A stretch of DNA of 64,000 bases from Chthoniobacter flavus Ellin428 (GTDB taxonomy: Bacteria; Verrucomicrobiota; Verrucomicrobiia; Chthoniobacterales; Chthoniobacteraceae): assembly GCF_000173075.1 (NCBI RefSeq), contig NZ_ABVL01000014.1:124001-188000 (forward strand), read 5' to 3'. A model generated the notes under the pieces. The model made no database searches. It saw only the letters and a program-made list of their open reading frames with translations, and was not told the DNA's origin. The translations under genes were made by a program, and so were the position numbers. Position 1 is the first letter of the stretch. The number at the start of each line of letters is the position of its first letter. Positions 39,939 to 48,132 of the stretch are shown here, in pieces.

Positions 39939-40311
39939 TCAGGCCTTCCACACGCCGGCAAAAGATTGCCGGTGATAGGCGAAGACTACCAGGAACAGGA
40001 TGGCAACCACGATGGCCAGCGGCAGTCCGGAGGGTTCAAGGAAGGCGTGGAAGCAGAGAATGTTCACGATGACCGGACCGAGCAAGGTGAGTCCGATTGG
40101 AACGAAACGGCCGATGAGCAGGAGCGCTCCTCCCACCACCTGAAATGCGGCTACGACGTAAATATAGCCGCTGGTGAAGAGAGCTCCCATGAACGCGCCA
40201 GCCTGGGCCTTGCGGTGGCGGCATTTTCAGGAAGTGCAGGTAGAGATTGAGGCCGAACACCAGAAAGATGAGCCCCAATAAGGTGCGACAGATGATTGCG
40301 GCGATTTTCAT
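39939..40311 (-). pseudogene. DoxX-family membrane protein interrupted by a frameshift
   Basis: Two overlapping readings make one DoxX-type protein. The first, from 40311, gives MKIAAIICRTLLGLIFLVFG...HFLKMPPPQ. The second, ending at 39939, gives AGAFMGALFTSGYIYVVAAFQVVGG and two more membrane helices ending in YHRQSFAGVWKA. The switch lies near 40205-40218, where dropping one base of CAAGGCCCAGG joins them as MPPPQAQAGAFMG. Intact, it would be a four-helix inner-membrane protein of about 124 residues; DoxX proteins are linked to oxidant stress and quinone redox. Downstream of WrbA and upstream of VOC in the same operon. Confidence 0.8.
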
Positions 40312-40338
40312 AACTTGTCCTTCGTTTGATGAGGTTGG

Positions 40339-40938
40339 TTAGCGTGTAAGCTTCGCCGCGATGGTGGCGACGTGTTTACCCTGGAAGCGGGCCATGGCGA
40401 GTTCCTTGGCGCTCGGCTGGCGGGAGCCATCGGGGCCGGCGATGGTGGCCGCGCCCCACGGCGAGCCGCCCTTGACTTCGCTGATGTCGGCGAGTTCTGG
40501 ACAGGCGTAGGGCAGGCCCACATAGAGCATGCCGTGGTGCATGAGGGTGGTGACGAAGCTGATGATCGTGCTCTCATTTCCACCGCCCGTGCCGGTGCTG
40601 GTGAAGACGCTGCCGACTTTGCCGACGAGCGCGCCGCTCATCCAGAGCTGGCCGGTTTGGTCGAGGAAGTTGCGCATCTGCGCGGTCATGTTGCCGAAGC
40701 GCGTGGGGCTGCCGAAGATGATGGCGTCGTACTCGCCAAGTTCCTTGGGCGAGGCGACCGGGGCACTCTGATCGAGCTTGGCGCCGTATTGTTTGGCGAC
40801 TTCTGGTGGCATGGTCTCGGGGACACGCTTGAGGGTCACTTCCACGCCGTCGACGCCGCGTGCGCCTTCCGCGATCGAGTTGGCGAGAGTTTCGACGTGG
40901 CCGTACATGGAGTAATAGAGAACGAGGAGCTTGGTCAT
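40339..40938 (-). CDS. wrbA: WrbA NAD(P)H:quinone oxidoreductase
   Basis: 199-residue flavodoxin-like FMN protein of the WrbA family, which reduces quinones by two electrons and avoids semiquinones. Typical blocks: LVLYYSMYGHVETLANSIAEG (FMN phosphate site), YDAIIFGSPTRFGNMTAQMRNFLDQTG and GGNESTIISFVTTLMHHGM, with SPWGAATIAGPDGSRQPS near the C-terminus. Cytoplasmic. It is cotranscribed with pirin upstream and DoxX downstream and probably controlled by the LysR protein. Confidence 0.95.
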   Translation of the reverse strand: MTKLLVLYYSMYGHVETLANSIAEGARGVDGVEVTLKRVPETMPPEVAKQYGAKLDQSAPVASPKELGEYDAIIFGSPTRFGNMTAQMRNFLDQTGQLWMSGALVGKVGSVFTSTGTGGGNESTIISFVTTLMHHGMLYVGLPYACPELADISEVKGGSPWGAATIAGPDGSRQPSAKELAMARFQGKHVATIAAKLTR

Positions 40939-41028
40939 GGTGTATTGGATGTTGGGTGGTGGGATGGGTTTGGGTTGAAGAAGAAATCGCCCGCACCACC
41001 GGGAGCGGCGGTGCGGGCGGGTGAGGAT

Positions 41029-41724
41029 TTAGTTCAGGTCGAAGAGCAGGACCTGCGAGGCTTTTTGGCCGCGCAAATCGAGCTGGCTCTCATCAGCCAC
41101 GGCTACGGCGTCGCCGCCGCTCAAGGTCTGGCCATTTAGCGTGACTTCACCTTCGGCCACATGCAGCCAGGCATGGCGTCCCGGCGCGAGCGTGTGGGTC
41201 AGGCTTTGATTCGCGTCGAGCTTGCCGAGATAGAGATCGGCATCCTGGTGGATGGCGATCGAGCCGTCGCGGCCCGTCTTGCTGGTGATGAGGTGCAGCT
41301 TGCCGGTCTGGGCGTCCTTCATCGACTTCTCCGCATAGTGCGGGGTCACGCCATTCGCATCGGGCTGGATCCAGATCTGCAGCAGGTGGACGGCTTCCGT
41401 GCCGGACGGGTTCTGCTCGCTGTGGAGCACGCCGGTGCCGGCGCTCATATATTGGAATTCGCCGGGCGTGATGACGCGTCCGTTCCCCATGGAATCCTGG
41501 TGCGCCAGTTGGCCGCTGAGGATGTAGGTGATGATTTCCATGTCGCGATGCGGGTGCATGCCGAAGCCGGCGCGCGGCAACACGAGGTCGTCGTTGATGA
41601 CGCGCAGACTGCGGAAACCCATCCACTTTGGGTCATGGTAATCCGCGAAACTGAAAGTGTGGTAGGTATCGAGCCAGCCATGTTCGGCATGGCCGCGCTC
41701 ATTGGCTTTGCGGGTGATAATCAT
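41029..41724 (-). CDS. Pirin-family quercetinase-like protein
   Basis: 231-residue bicupin of the pirin family (YhhW-like), with metal-binding HPHRDMEIITYILSG (His57 and His59) and GVLHSEQNPSGTE (His101, Glu103). Some pirins are quercetin dioxygenases, others redox-sensing cofactors. The ATG at 41724 (MIITRKANERGHAEHGWLDT) is the family start. It is the first gene of the redox operon, divergent from the LysR gene across 85 bp. Confidence 0.92.
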   Translation of the reverse strand: MIITRKANERGHAEHGWLDTYHTFSFADYHDPKWMGFRSLRVINDDLVLPRAGFGMHPHRDMEIITYILSGQLAHQDSMGNGRVITPGEFQYMSAGTGVLHSEQNPSGTEAVHLLQIWIQPDANGVTPHYAEKSMKDAQTGKLHLITSKTGRDGSIAIHQDADLYLGKLDANQSLTHTLAPGRHAWLHVAEGEVTLNGQTLSGGDAVAVADESQLDLRGQKASQVLLFDLN

Positions 41725-41781
41725 GGTGGGAGAATACGTCCGGGAAATGTTCTGCGGAAATACCATGTTCCTTGCCTTACG

Positions 41782-41796
41782 ATGCCGAAAAGGCAT
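41782..41796. promoter_or_regulatory. T-N11-A palindrome in LysR/pirin intergenic region
   Basis: ATGCCGAAAAGGCAT is a palindrome with the T-N11-A spacing typical of LysR-family binding sites (T at 41783, A at 41795). It lies in the 85-bp gap between divergent pirin and LysR genes, 13 bp before the LysR start, where an autoregulatory operator would be expected. It could also be a chance hairpin. Confidence 0.45.
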
Positions 41797-41809
41797 GCTC
41801 GGCGCATTC

Positions 41810-42691
41810 ATGGAACTTCGACATCTTCGCTATTTCGTGGCTGTGGCCGAGGAGGAGAACGTGACCCGCGCGGCGGCGAAGCTGCGCGTGGCGCAACCGG
41901 CGGTGAGCCGGCAAATTCGCGACCTGGAGGATGAGCTCGACCTGCCGCTGCTCGAGCGCACGGCGAAATCCGTGCGGCTCACGGATGCGGGCCGGGTGTT
42001 TCTGGAGGAAGCGCGCGCGGTGTTGCAACGCGTGGACGATGCGGTGAAAGCGGTGCGCGCGGTGGCGGGAGGAACGCGTGGCGAATTGCACGTGGGCTAC
42101 GCGCCTTCGCTCACCGTGCAGATTCTGCCGCGGGCCTTGCGGCGGTTTCAGACGGTGCTACCGGGTGTGCGCGTGTCGTTGCACGACCTCTCCACCGAGG
42201 AAATGCTGGCCGGGTTGCGGGAGGGACGCTTGCACCTGGCTCTCATGGTCGCGCCCAGCGGGGGGCAATTGCGCGGGCTGCGCTTTCACGAACTGGAACG
42301 GTATCCCATGTGCGTGGCCGTGGCGCCGGGGCATCGCTTTGCCCGGCAGCGTGGCTTGACGCTGGAGAAGATCGCGGGCGAGCCGTTCATCGGCTACAGC
42401 CGTGCGGGTTATCCGGAGTATCACGCCGCACTGGCGAAGATCTTCGCGCCGACGAGACGCGTGCCGGAGATTGCCGAGGAGCACGAGAGCGTCACCAGTC
42501 TCATTGCGGCGGTGGAAGTCGGTCGCGGAGTGGCGCTGGTGCCGGATGCCATGGCCTGCATGGCCGGGCCGCGGCTGAAGATCGTGCCGATCAAGCCGCC
42601 GATAGAGCCGGTGATCGTAGGAGCGGTCTGCTGCCGGGCCGGCGTATCGATGCCCGCGCAGAGGTTCATCGAGGCGGCGGGAGAAAAATGA
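41810..42691 (+). CDS. LysR-family transcriptional regulator
   Basis: 293-residue LysR regulator: N-terminal winged helix (MELRHLRYFVAVAEEENVTRAAAKLRVAQPAVSRQIRDLE, written here only as the family landmark at residues 1-40) and a C-terminal periplasmic-binding-type effector domain (ELHVGYAPSLTVQILPRAL and onward). The ATG at 41810 is the family start. Its divergence from pirin-wrbA-doxX-VOC suggests that it activates that set in response to a quinone, catechol or flavonoid-like effector. The effector is unknown. Confidence 0.92.
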   Translation: MELRHLRYFVAVAEEENVTRAAAKLRVAQPAVSRQIRDLEDELDLPLLERTAKSVRLTDAGRVFLEEARAVLQRVDDAVKAVRAVAGGTRGELHVGYAPSLTVQILPRALRRFQTVLPGVRVSLHDLSTEEMLAGLREGRLHLALMVAPSGGQLRGLRFHELERYPMCVAVAPGHRFARQRGLTLEKIAGEPFIGYSRAGYPEYHAALAKIFAPTRRVPEIAEEHESVTSLIAAVEVGRGVALVPDAMACMAGPRLKIVPIKPPIEPVIVGAVCCRAGVSMPAQRFIEAAGEK

Positions 42692-42763
42692 CGGGGTGGT
42701 TGCGTTTGTTGCTTGGAGGCCACGCCGTGTTTTTGCTAAGACCCCGCGGAGAAAGAGTTCCCC

Positions 42764-43189
42764 ATGAATCGTGTCCAACAGTGTCTTTTGATGATCCTCC
42801 CCATTGGGTTGTTCGCGGCTTGCGTCGCGACTTCCGACGTGACCCCGCTCCTGCCGAGCGATGATTGCGGGCCGCGACCCGACAATTACAGGGCCATCGC
42901 CGCTGCCTGGCTGAACGCGCATTGCCGATATTCTCCTCCGAATCCGATCAAGCCGGAGGAACTCTCGATGACGGCGCCCGTGCGGGTGGCGACGGTGGAC
43001 GAGATGCATGGCCGCAATGTCGGCTGGCGAGTGATCCTCGGGCCGGAGAACAAGGTCGTCTGCAATTTCGCGGATGCGAAATACACGCGGATGATCATCA
43101 ATCGCGGGCGAGTAATTTCGGTGACCTCGGATAATCGGTTGGCGGCGCTGCTGCCAACGCCTCCGTCGAAGGTGAAGGCGAAGCGGTAG
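42764..43189 (+). CDS. Small lipoprotein-like protein of unknown function
   Basis: 141 residues starting MNRVQQCLLMILPIGLFAAC, a signal with a lipobox-like LFAAC so a likely lipoprotein with lipid-bearing Cys20. The remainder has CGPRPDNYRAIAAAWLNAHC and NVVGWRVILGPENKV-like sequence ending in a basic tail. Similar short proteins carrying RYSPPNPIKPEEL occur as secreted proteins in alphaproteobacteria, with no known role. It is read from the same strand as LysR, 72 bp downstream. Confidence 0.75.
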   Translation: MNRVQQCLLMILPIGLFAACVATSDVTPLLPSDDCGPRPDNYRAIAAAWLNAHCRYSPPNPIKPEELSMTAPVRVATVDEMHGRNVGWRVILGPENKVVCNFADAKYTRMIINRGRVISVTSDNRLAALLPTPPSKVKAKR

Positions 43190-43196
43190 GTCTTCA

Positions 43197-43276
43197 TGGA
43201 GGTACGCGCTCCTGCGCGATCCCCAATCTCCTGCCGTCTGAAGAAAGATGGGGAGCACGCCGGAGCGTGTCCTTCC
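43197..43276. repeat. REP-like palindromic element, divergent copy
   Basis: GGAGGTACGCGCTCCTGCGC at 43198-43217 faces an inverted partner (GGGGAGCACGCCGGAGCGTG, 43250-43269) across a short spacer. It is a variant of the family at 35924, 50136, 53023 and 63145 and lies between two genes on the same strand. Confidence 0.65.
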
Positions 43277-43350
43277 CTGCAGGCGCCCCTTCGGGGCGCG
43301 ATCGAATGCGCTCAGTGCTGACAGCCGGGGCACACAGGTTATATTGAACC

Positions 43351-43890
43351 GTGTTCAAACGTCTTTTTGTCGGGCTGGAGCTGCCCGAGGGCAGCCGCCA
43401 CCTTTTTCGCAAGCTCGATCCGCAGATTAAGGGGCTGCGCTGGTTGCCGCCGGAGCAGTTGCATCTCACGATGAGCTTCATCGGGGATGTGGATGCGGAG
43501 CATGAGGAGCAACTGCGGGGAAACCTGGCACAGGTGCGGGTGTCGCCGTTCTTTTTGCCGATCACCGGTGTGGGGGCGTTTGGCGGTGAACGGCCGTCCG
43601 TGGTGTGGGCGGGAGTGGGGAAGGGGCATCCGCATTTGTTTGCGCTGCATCAGCACATCCAGGATGCGGTGTTGCATGCGGGACTGGACCCGGATTTGAA
43701 GCCGTTTCATCCGCACATCACGCTCGGTCGGGCGCGCGGTGTTTCGCGCGCGGCGCTGAAACCCTTTTTGCGCGATTACCAGGAATCGGAATTCGACCTG
43801 TGGAAGGTGACGAGCTTCACGCTGTTCTCCAGCCGGCTCACGGCGGAAGGATCGATCTACACCGTCGAGTTGAGACAGGAACTGCAGTAA
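43351..43890 (+). CDS. thpR: RNA 2',3'-cyclic phosphodiesterase (2H family, ThpR)
   Basis: 179-residue 2H phosphoesterase, formerly 2'-5' RNA ligase. Both His motifs are intact: HLTMSFIGDV near residue 38 and HPHITLGRAR near 125. It begins RLFVGLELPEG, typical of ThpR. It hydrolyses 2',3'-cyclic phosphates at RNA ends in the cytoplasm. The start is GTG at 43351. Terminated by the tandem-unit hairpin downstream and convergent with the EF-hand fusion gene. Confidence 0.93.
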   Translation: MFKRLFVGLELPEGSRHLFRKLDPQIKGLRWLPPEQLHLTMSFIGDVDAEHEEQLRGNLAQVRVSPFFLPITGVGAFGGERPSVVWAGVGKGHPHLFALHQHIQDAVLHAGLDPDLKPFHPHITLGRARGVSRAALKPFLRDYQESEFDLWKVTSFTLFSSRLTAEGSIYTVELRQELQ

Positions 43891-43898
43891 ACCTTAAA

Positions 43899-43976
43899 CC
43901 TTAATCCTTAATCCTTAATCTTTGATCGTTAATCCTTAACCCCGATCGAAATGAGGATTAAGGATTAAGGATTAAG
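43899..43976. terminator. Hairpin of CCTTAAT heptamers between convergent genes
   Basis: Three tandem CCTTAAT(C) units at 43899-43920 face three GGATTAA units at 43954-43976, a stem of about 22 bp. It sits between the convergent thpR and EF-hand fusion genes (stops at 43890 and 44001), so it probably serves both as a terminator. Confidence 0.78.
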
Positions 43977-44000
43977 AAATACGATTAAGGAACTGCACCG

Positions 44001-46244
44001 CTACTTCTGCGCGACCTTGTTCGGCGTGTAAGGCGTGAAGTGCTCGACGTAACCGATCATCATTTCGTTGCTCGTCTGTTCGCCCCAGCGGACCGTCTTG
44101 TTCGGGTCGGGATTCGCCGGATTATTGGCGCTGTTGTCGTAGACGGCGGTAATGCGCACCTTGCTGCCGGCCGGGATGAATTTTGGCTGCGCGTATTGAT
44201 ACTGGATCTGCCAGTTGAAATCGTAGTGCGGGACGTCGAGCAGGGTTTCGGTTTTCCCGTCGGGCGTGGTGACCTCGTATGTGAAGGATTTGCCGCGCAC
44301 GTGCATGTGCGGCATGAAGCTCATGAACATCATGTTCGTCGGGATGACGGTATCTTTGGTCTCCACGTGGTTGGCGTCCCCGGGCGGAATGTTGATGCCG
44401 GGCTTGGCGATCCCCACGACGTGGACTTCGTACTGCGGCGGCTGCGCGGCGAAGAGCAGGCCGATCTTGAGCTGATCCTGTGTGGCGTGGCCGTTGGGCG
44501 TGTAGTGAATCTGGAAGCTGATGCGCGAGCCGGCGGGCAGGAGCTTGGCGAAACCCTCCGGCAGCAGACGGTAGCTATTGCCGGGCACATAGGCGGCAAA
44601 GAAGCCGTCGCGGCCGTCACCGGCCTCCTTCAGCCCCGCGCCTTTCGAATGCACGCGGACGATGACATGATGCACGACGGCACGATCGGTGGGCTGGATC
44701 TCGTAGCCGCGCACCCAGCGGTCTTCGGTGAGGTTCGTTTCCACGACAGCGGTTTGATACGGCATCGTGCCCTCGGCCTTGATCTGGATGGGCTGGGGGA
44801 TTTGATACACCACGTCGGGTTGGCCGATCATCCAGCCTTTCGAGAAATGATGCGGCACCGGCGCATCGGCGGGGTTGCCTTTGGGACGATCAGAGTTCAG
44901 CCAGGCGAGCAGGTCGGTCTTGTCGATATCGGAGAGCGAGCGGTCGTTCAGCCATTCGTGTTCCTGTCCGGGTTCCTTGACGGCGAACCATGGCGGCATG
45001 GCGCCGCGATTGATCTGCTTCTTCATCATGCCCGCGTGCTCGATGACATCGGCATAGTTATCCAGCGGAAAGGGAGCGATGCCATCCGCGCGATGGCAGC
45101 CTACGCAATTCGCCTGCAGGATGCGGCTGACGTCGTGGTTATAGGTGAGCGTGGTGTGCGCGGGCTGCGGGGTGTTGGGAAGGTCGAGGGCGCAGCCGGG
45201 GGCGCTCGTGGCGGCAATCGGCGGAGCGGCATCGCGCAGTACGGCATCGAGGGCATCGCGCAGATAGTTTTTCCCCGGCGCATTTTTGGAATAGCCGAGT
45301 CCGTACTGGTCGTTGATCGCACCGCGATAGACGAGGGTGCGCGCGGCATCGAGGACGAAGACTTCGGTGGAAGTCGTGGCGCCGATGGAGCGCTCGAAAA
45401 CCTGCGCCGGGTCGTTGAGCGCGGGTGATGTCAGGCCGAATCCGGTGAGGAATTTTCGCACCTCCGCGACTTTGCTTTCGGGGGCGATGTTCACGAGGAA
45501 GAAGCTGACGTTCTTCGCCGCGTATTCTTTTTCGATGCGGGCCAGCTCGGGTCCGAGCTTGTTGCTGATTGGGCAACTGGAGCTGAACAGCGCGACGACC
45601 GTGGCCCTGGCACTCTTCGGTGCCGCGAGTTTCACGTTGCTGCCGTCGAGGTTCTTCAAGGTGAGGTCGTCGACTCGACGGCCCACGCCGCGTTCACCGG
45701 TCTTGAGCAATTGCGGTTGCTCCTTGAATGGCGCCATGTCGGCCTCGGCGAAAGTGGTGGTCTGGGGCAGGCCGCGATCGGAGCCGCGATGGGCAATCGA
45801 CTCGGCAACCACCTTGAGGGCTTCCTCCAATGTGACCACGCCATCGTGGTTCAGATCGAGTTTGTCGAACCAGGCCTTGTCGGGCAATTCGTCGGGCGTG
45901 AGCTTGCCGTCGCCGTTTTTGTCGAGCCGCTTGAAGAGTAATTCGGTGGCGATGCGACCGTTGCCGACGCCGCCCTCGCGCAGTTTTTCCTTTGGTCCCT
46001 GACCCGCTTGTTTGAGTTTGGTCAGGGCTTCGCGCGCCTCCTCGAGCGTGACCTTGCCATCGCCGTTGAGGTCGAGTTGGCGCAGGATCGGGGAGGCATT
46101 GAGTTCATCGCCGCTGAGGACGCCGTCGTGGTTGGTGTCGTACTGCTTGAACTTGTCCTCGATTTCATCCGCCGCAGCCGCGTGCAGCAGGAAGGCGGCG
46201 ACACTGAAAGCGGCGAGGCTGGAAAGGGGAATACGGAAGCGCAT
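44001..46244 (-). CDS. EF-hand / thioredoxin / cytochrome c / copper-monooxygenase-like fusion
   Basis: 747 residues with a signal peptide (to about Ala24). Modules in order: four EF-hand loops (DTNHDGVLSGDE, DLNGDGKVTLEE, DKNGDGKLTPDE, DLNHDGVVTLEE, about residues 35-150), a peroxiredoxin/TlpA-like domain (about 190-340, SSSCPISNKLG), a c-type haem site NCVGCHRADG near 380, and a C-terminal region with HHVIVRVHS, SFQIHYTPNG and FMPHMHVRG that matches the His/Met copper ligands of PHM-like type II ascorbate-dependent monooxygenases. Extracytoplasmic. The combination suggests electron transfer from haem to a copper oxygenase; substrate unknown. The start ATG 46244 was preferred over TTG at 46250. 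Confidence 0.88.
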   Translation of the reverse strand: MRFRIPLSSLAAFSVAAFLLHAAAADEIEDKFKQYDTNHDGVLSGDELNASPILRQLDLNGDGKVTLEEAREALTKLKQAGQGPKEKLREGGVGNGRIATELLFKRLDKNGDGKLTPDELPDKAWFDKLDLNHDGVVTLEEALKVVAESIAHRGSDRGLPQTTTFAEADMAPFKEQPQLLKTGERGVGRRVDDLTLKNLDGSNVKLAAPKSARATVVALFSSSCPISNKLGPELARIEKEYAAKNVSFFLVNIAPESKVAEVRKFLTGFGLTSPALNDPAQVFERSIGATTSTEVFVLDAARTLVYRGAINDQYGLGYSKNAPGKNYLRDALDAVLRDAAPPIAATSAPGCALDLPNTPQPAHTTLTYNHDVSRILQANCVGCHRADGIAPFPLDNYADVIEHAGMMKKQINRGAMPPWFAVKEPGQEHEWLNDRSLSDIDKTDLLAWLNSDRPKGNPADAPVPHHFSKGWMIGQPDVVYQIPQPIQIKAEGTMPYQTAVVETNLTEDRWVRGYEIQPTDRAVVHHVIVRVHSKGAGLKEAGDGRDGFFAAYVPGNSYRLLPEGFAKLLPAGSRISFQIHYTPNGHATQDQLKIGLLFAAQPPQYEVHVVGIAKPGINIPPGDANHVETKDTVIPTNMMFMSFMPHMHVRGKSFTYEVTTPDGKTETLLDVPHYDFNWQIQYQYAQPKFIPAGSKVRITAVYDNSANNPANPDPNKTVRWGEQTSNEMMIGYVEHFTPYTPNKVAQK

Positions 46245-46360
46245 GGACAAAAGGAGAGTGGGAGTTCGGTTTATAGAACGCTGCGGCGCGGATTAAGTTA
46301 CAAAGTAGACGAATCGATTGCGCGCTCTGGAGGGTTTCAGGCGCGGGAGGTGCTTCATGG

Positions 46361-46669
46361 ATGGCCGTGAAACAGACTATCCGAACCGCCCTTTGGGGCT
46401 TCTTCTGGGGATACCTTGTCGCGTTTTTGCTTTGCATGGGCCTGCTCGAGATCGGATTCGGGTGTCCCTGGCTCGGCTGGGATGGGCTGCTCGACATGGT
46501 CCGCTACGTGTTCATTAGCCAGGCACAATACTTCTTCCTCTTTGTCGGGGCGCTGGTGGCGATATTTCGCGCTCAATATGCCAATATGGATGAAGAGGCG
46601 AGGAATCAGCAGTTCCTCGACGATTGTGAGGAAACCATGGAATCGTGGTGGGAGAATCGGCCGAAGTAA
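46361..46669 (+). CDS. Small membrane protein of unknown function
   Basis: 102 residues with two membrane helices (about 8-28 and 48-66: ALWGFFWGYLVAFLLCMGLL and FISQAQYFFLFVGALVAIF), then an acidic cytoplasmic tail (EEARNQQFLDDCEETMESWW). A Shine-Dalgarno-like GGGAGGTG lies about 10 bp upstream. No family is recognised. It is divergent from the EF-hand fusion gene (116 bp) and convergent with the TPR gene. Confidence 0.7.
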   Translation: MAVKQTIRTALWGFFWGYLVAFLLCMGLLEIGFGCPWLGWDGLLDMVRYVFISQAQYFFLFVGALVAIFRAQYANMDEEARNQQFLDDCEETMESWWENRPK

Positions 46670-46706
46670 ACGCAGCGGGTGCAGTGATTCCGCCGGTTGG
46701 TCGATC

Positions 46707-47948
46707 CTACCGCAGCGATTCGACGAAGCGCTCGTATTTGGATCGGCTGGGATTGTCCTTGGACAGGGAGCGGCGGGCGCCGGCGAGCAGTTCGTAGCCG
46801 AGGCGGCGGGCCTCCGGGAGCCGGCGCTGGTCTTTGCGCAGGACGGCGTATTCGTAGAGCACGCTCAAGGTCGTGGGATGGGTCGCGCCGGGCGACTCGC
46901 GCAAGCCGGCGAGCGCGCGTTCGTAGAGCGCGACGGCGCCTTCGGTGTCGCCCTTGTCGCGGAGGATGTCGGCGAGTGTCGAAGCGCTGTTGCAAGTGGC
47001 GGGGTGTTGAGCACCGAGGGTGCGCTCGCTGGCGGCGAGACAATTGCGGGCGACGGTCTCGGCTTCGGGCAATTTGTTCGCCTTGCGCAACGCACCAGCC
47101 AGGTTGTCCATGGTGTTGAGCGTGTCGGGATGATCGGGACCGAGCGCCTTTTGCCGGCCCGCGAGACAGCGGCGATAGTCGGCTTCGGCTTCGCTGTAGT
47201 TTCCGCTTTCGAAGTAGTAGGTCGCGAGATTGCCGAGCGCGAGCAGGGTCTCGGGATGTTCCGCGCCTTGCACGCGCACGCGCGTGTCATAGCAGCGTTG
47301 ATAGACGGGACCGGCGGCGATGTAGTTGCCTTTGCGGAGGAGGAGATTGGCGAGGTTGCCTTCGCCGGCGAGCGTGGTCGGGTCGTCGGGGCCGAACTTC
47401 ACCTGCAGCTGGTCGACGAGTTGCCGGTAGAGCGGTTCGGCGCGGGTATAATCGCCCATGTCCGAGAGGAGATTGGCGAGGTTGTTGAGCATCGAGAGCG
47501 TGTCCGGATGGCCCTCGCCGGAGACGCGCTGCATCGTCGTCCACCCGCGGCGATAGAGCGGTTCCGCGCCGGCGAAGTCGCCCTTGGCGCGCAGCACGAG
47601 GGCGAGATTGTTGAGGCTGCCGAGCGTGTGCGGGTGGTCCGGCCCGAGGGTCTTCTCGCGCAATTCCAGACAGCGGCGATGGAGCTTCTCTGCCTCGTCG
47701 AGTTGGCCGCGGTCGTGCAGTAGATTGGCGAGGTTGTTTAGCGCCGCGAGCGTGTCGATGTGCTCGGGGCCGAGGGCGCGTTCGCGGACGGCGAGGCACT
47801 GGCGCAGCAGCGGTTCCGCGCCGGCAAAGTCGCCTTTTTCCTGCAGCTGGAGCGCGGTCTTTTCCATCGCGACATCGTCCTGCGGCGCCGGTGTCGCAGC
47901 GGCGCGCAGAACGGCGGGTTTGGCTGGCGCGCGATGATCATGACGCAC
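46707..47948 (-). CDS. Tetratricopeptide repeat protein (kinesin-light-chain type)
   Basis: 413 residues from a GTG, made almost entirely of 42-residue TPRs of the kinesin light chain type (ALGPDHPDTLNTMDNLAGALR, HPATCNSASTLADIL). The frame continues upstream to 48079 and encodes QRRQWINRAYILG...LVWAV, a membrane helix, with no ATG, GTG or TTG before a TAG. One base fewer near 48055 would link it to a TTG at about 48095 (LPEETLDSADRSA). So the true protein is probably membrane-anchored with a short cytoplasmic N-terminus, and the start is obscured by an indel. TPR domains act as protein-interaction scaffolds. Confidence 0.8.
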   Translation of the reverse strand: MRHDHRAPAKPAVLRAAATPAPQDDVAMEKTALQLQEKGDFAGAEPLLRQCLAVRERALGPEHIDTLAALNNLANLLHDRGQLDEAEKLHRRCLELREKTLGPDHPHTLGSLNNLALVLRAKGDFAGAEPLYRRGWTTMQRVSGEGHPDTLSMLNNLANLLSDMGDYTRAEPLYRQLVDQLQVKFGPDDPTTLAGEGNLANLLLRKGNYIAAGPVYQRCYDTRVRVQGAEHPETLLALGNLATYYFESGNYSEAEADYRRCLAGRQKALGPDHPDTLNTMDNLAGALRKANKLPEAETVARNCLAASERTLGAQHPATCNSASTLADILRDKGDTEGAVALYERALAGLRESPGATHPTTLSVLYEYAVLRKDQRRLPEARRLGYELLAGARRSLSKDNPSRSKYERFVESLR

Positions 47949-48132
47949 CGCCCAGACGAGGCCGACCAGCGCGACAGCGCCCAGGATGTAGGCGCGATTA
48001 ATCCACTGCCGCCGCTGGGCGAGGCGGCCTTCGTCTGCAGGCTCGAGTTGGGGCGAATGCGGATCGATCCGCCGAGTCTAGCGTTTCCTCCGGCAAAGAG
48101 GATGAGAATTTCGCTGTGCCGCTCGGTAGCTA

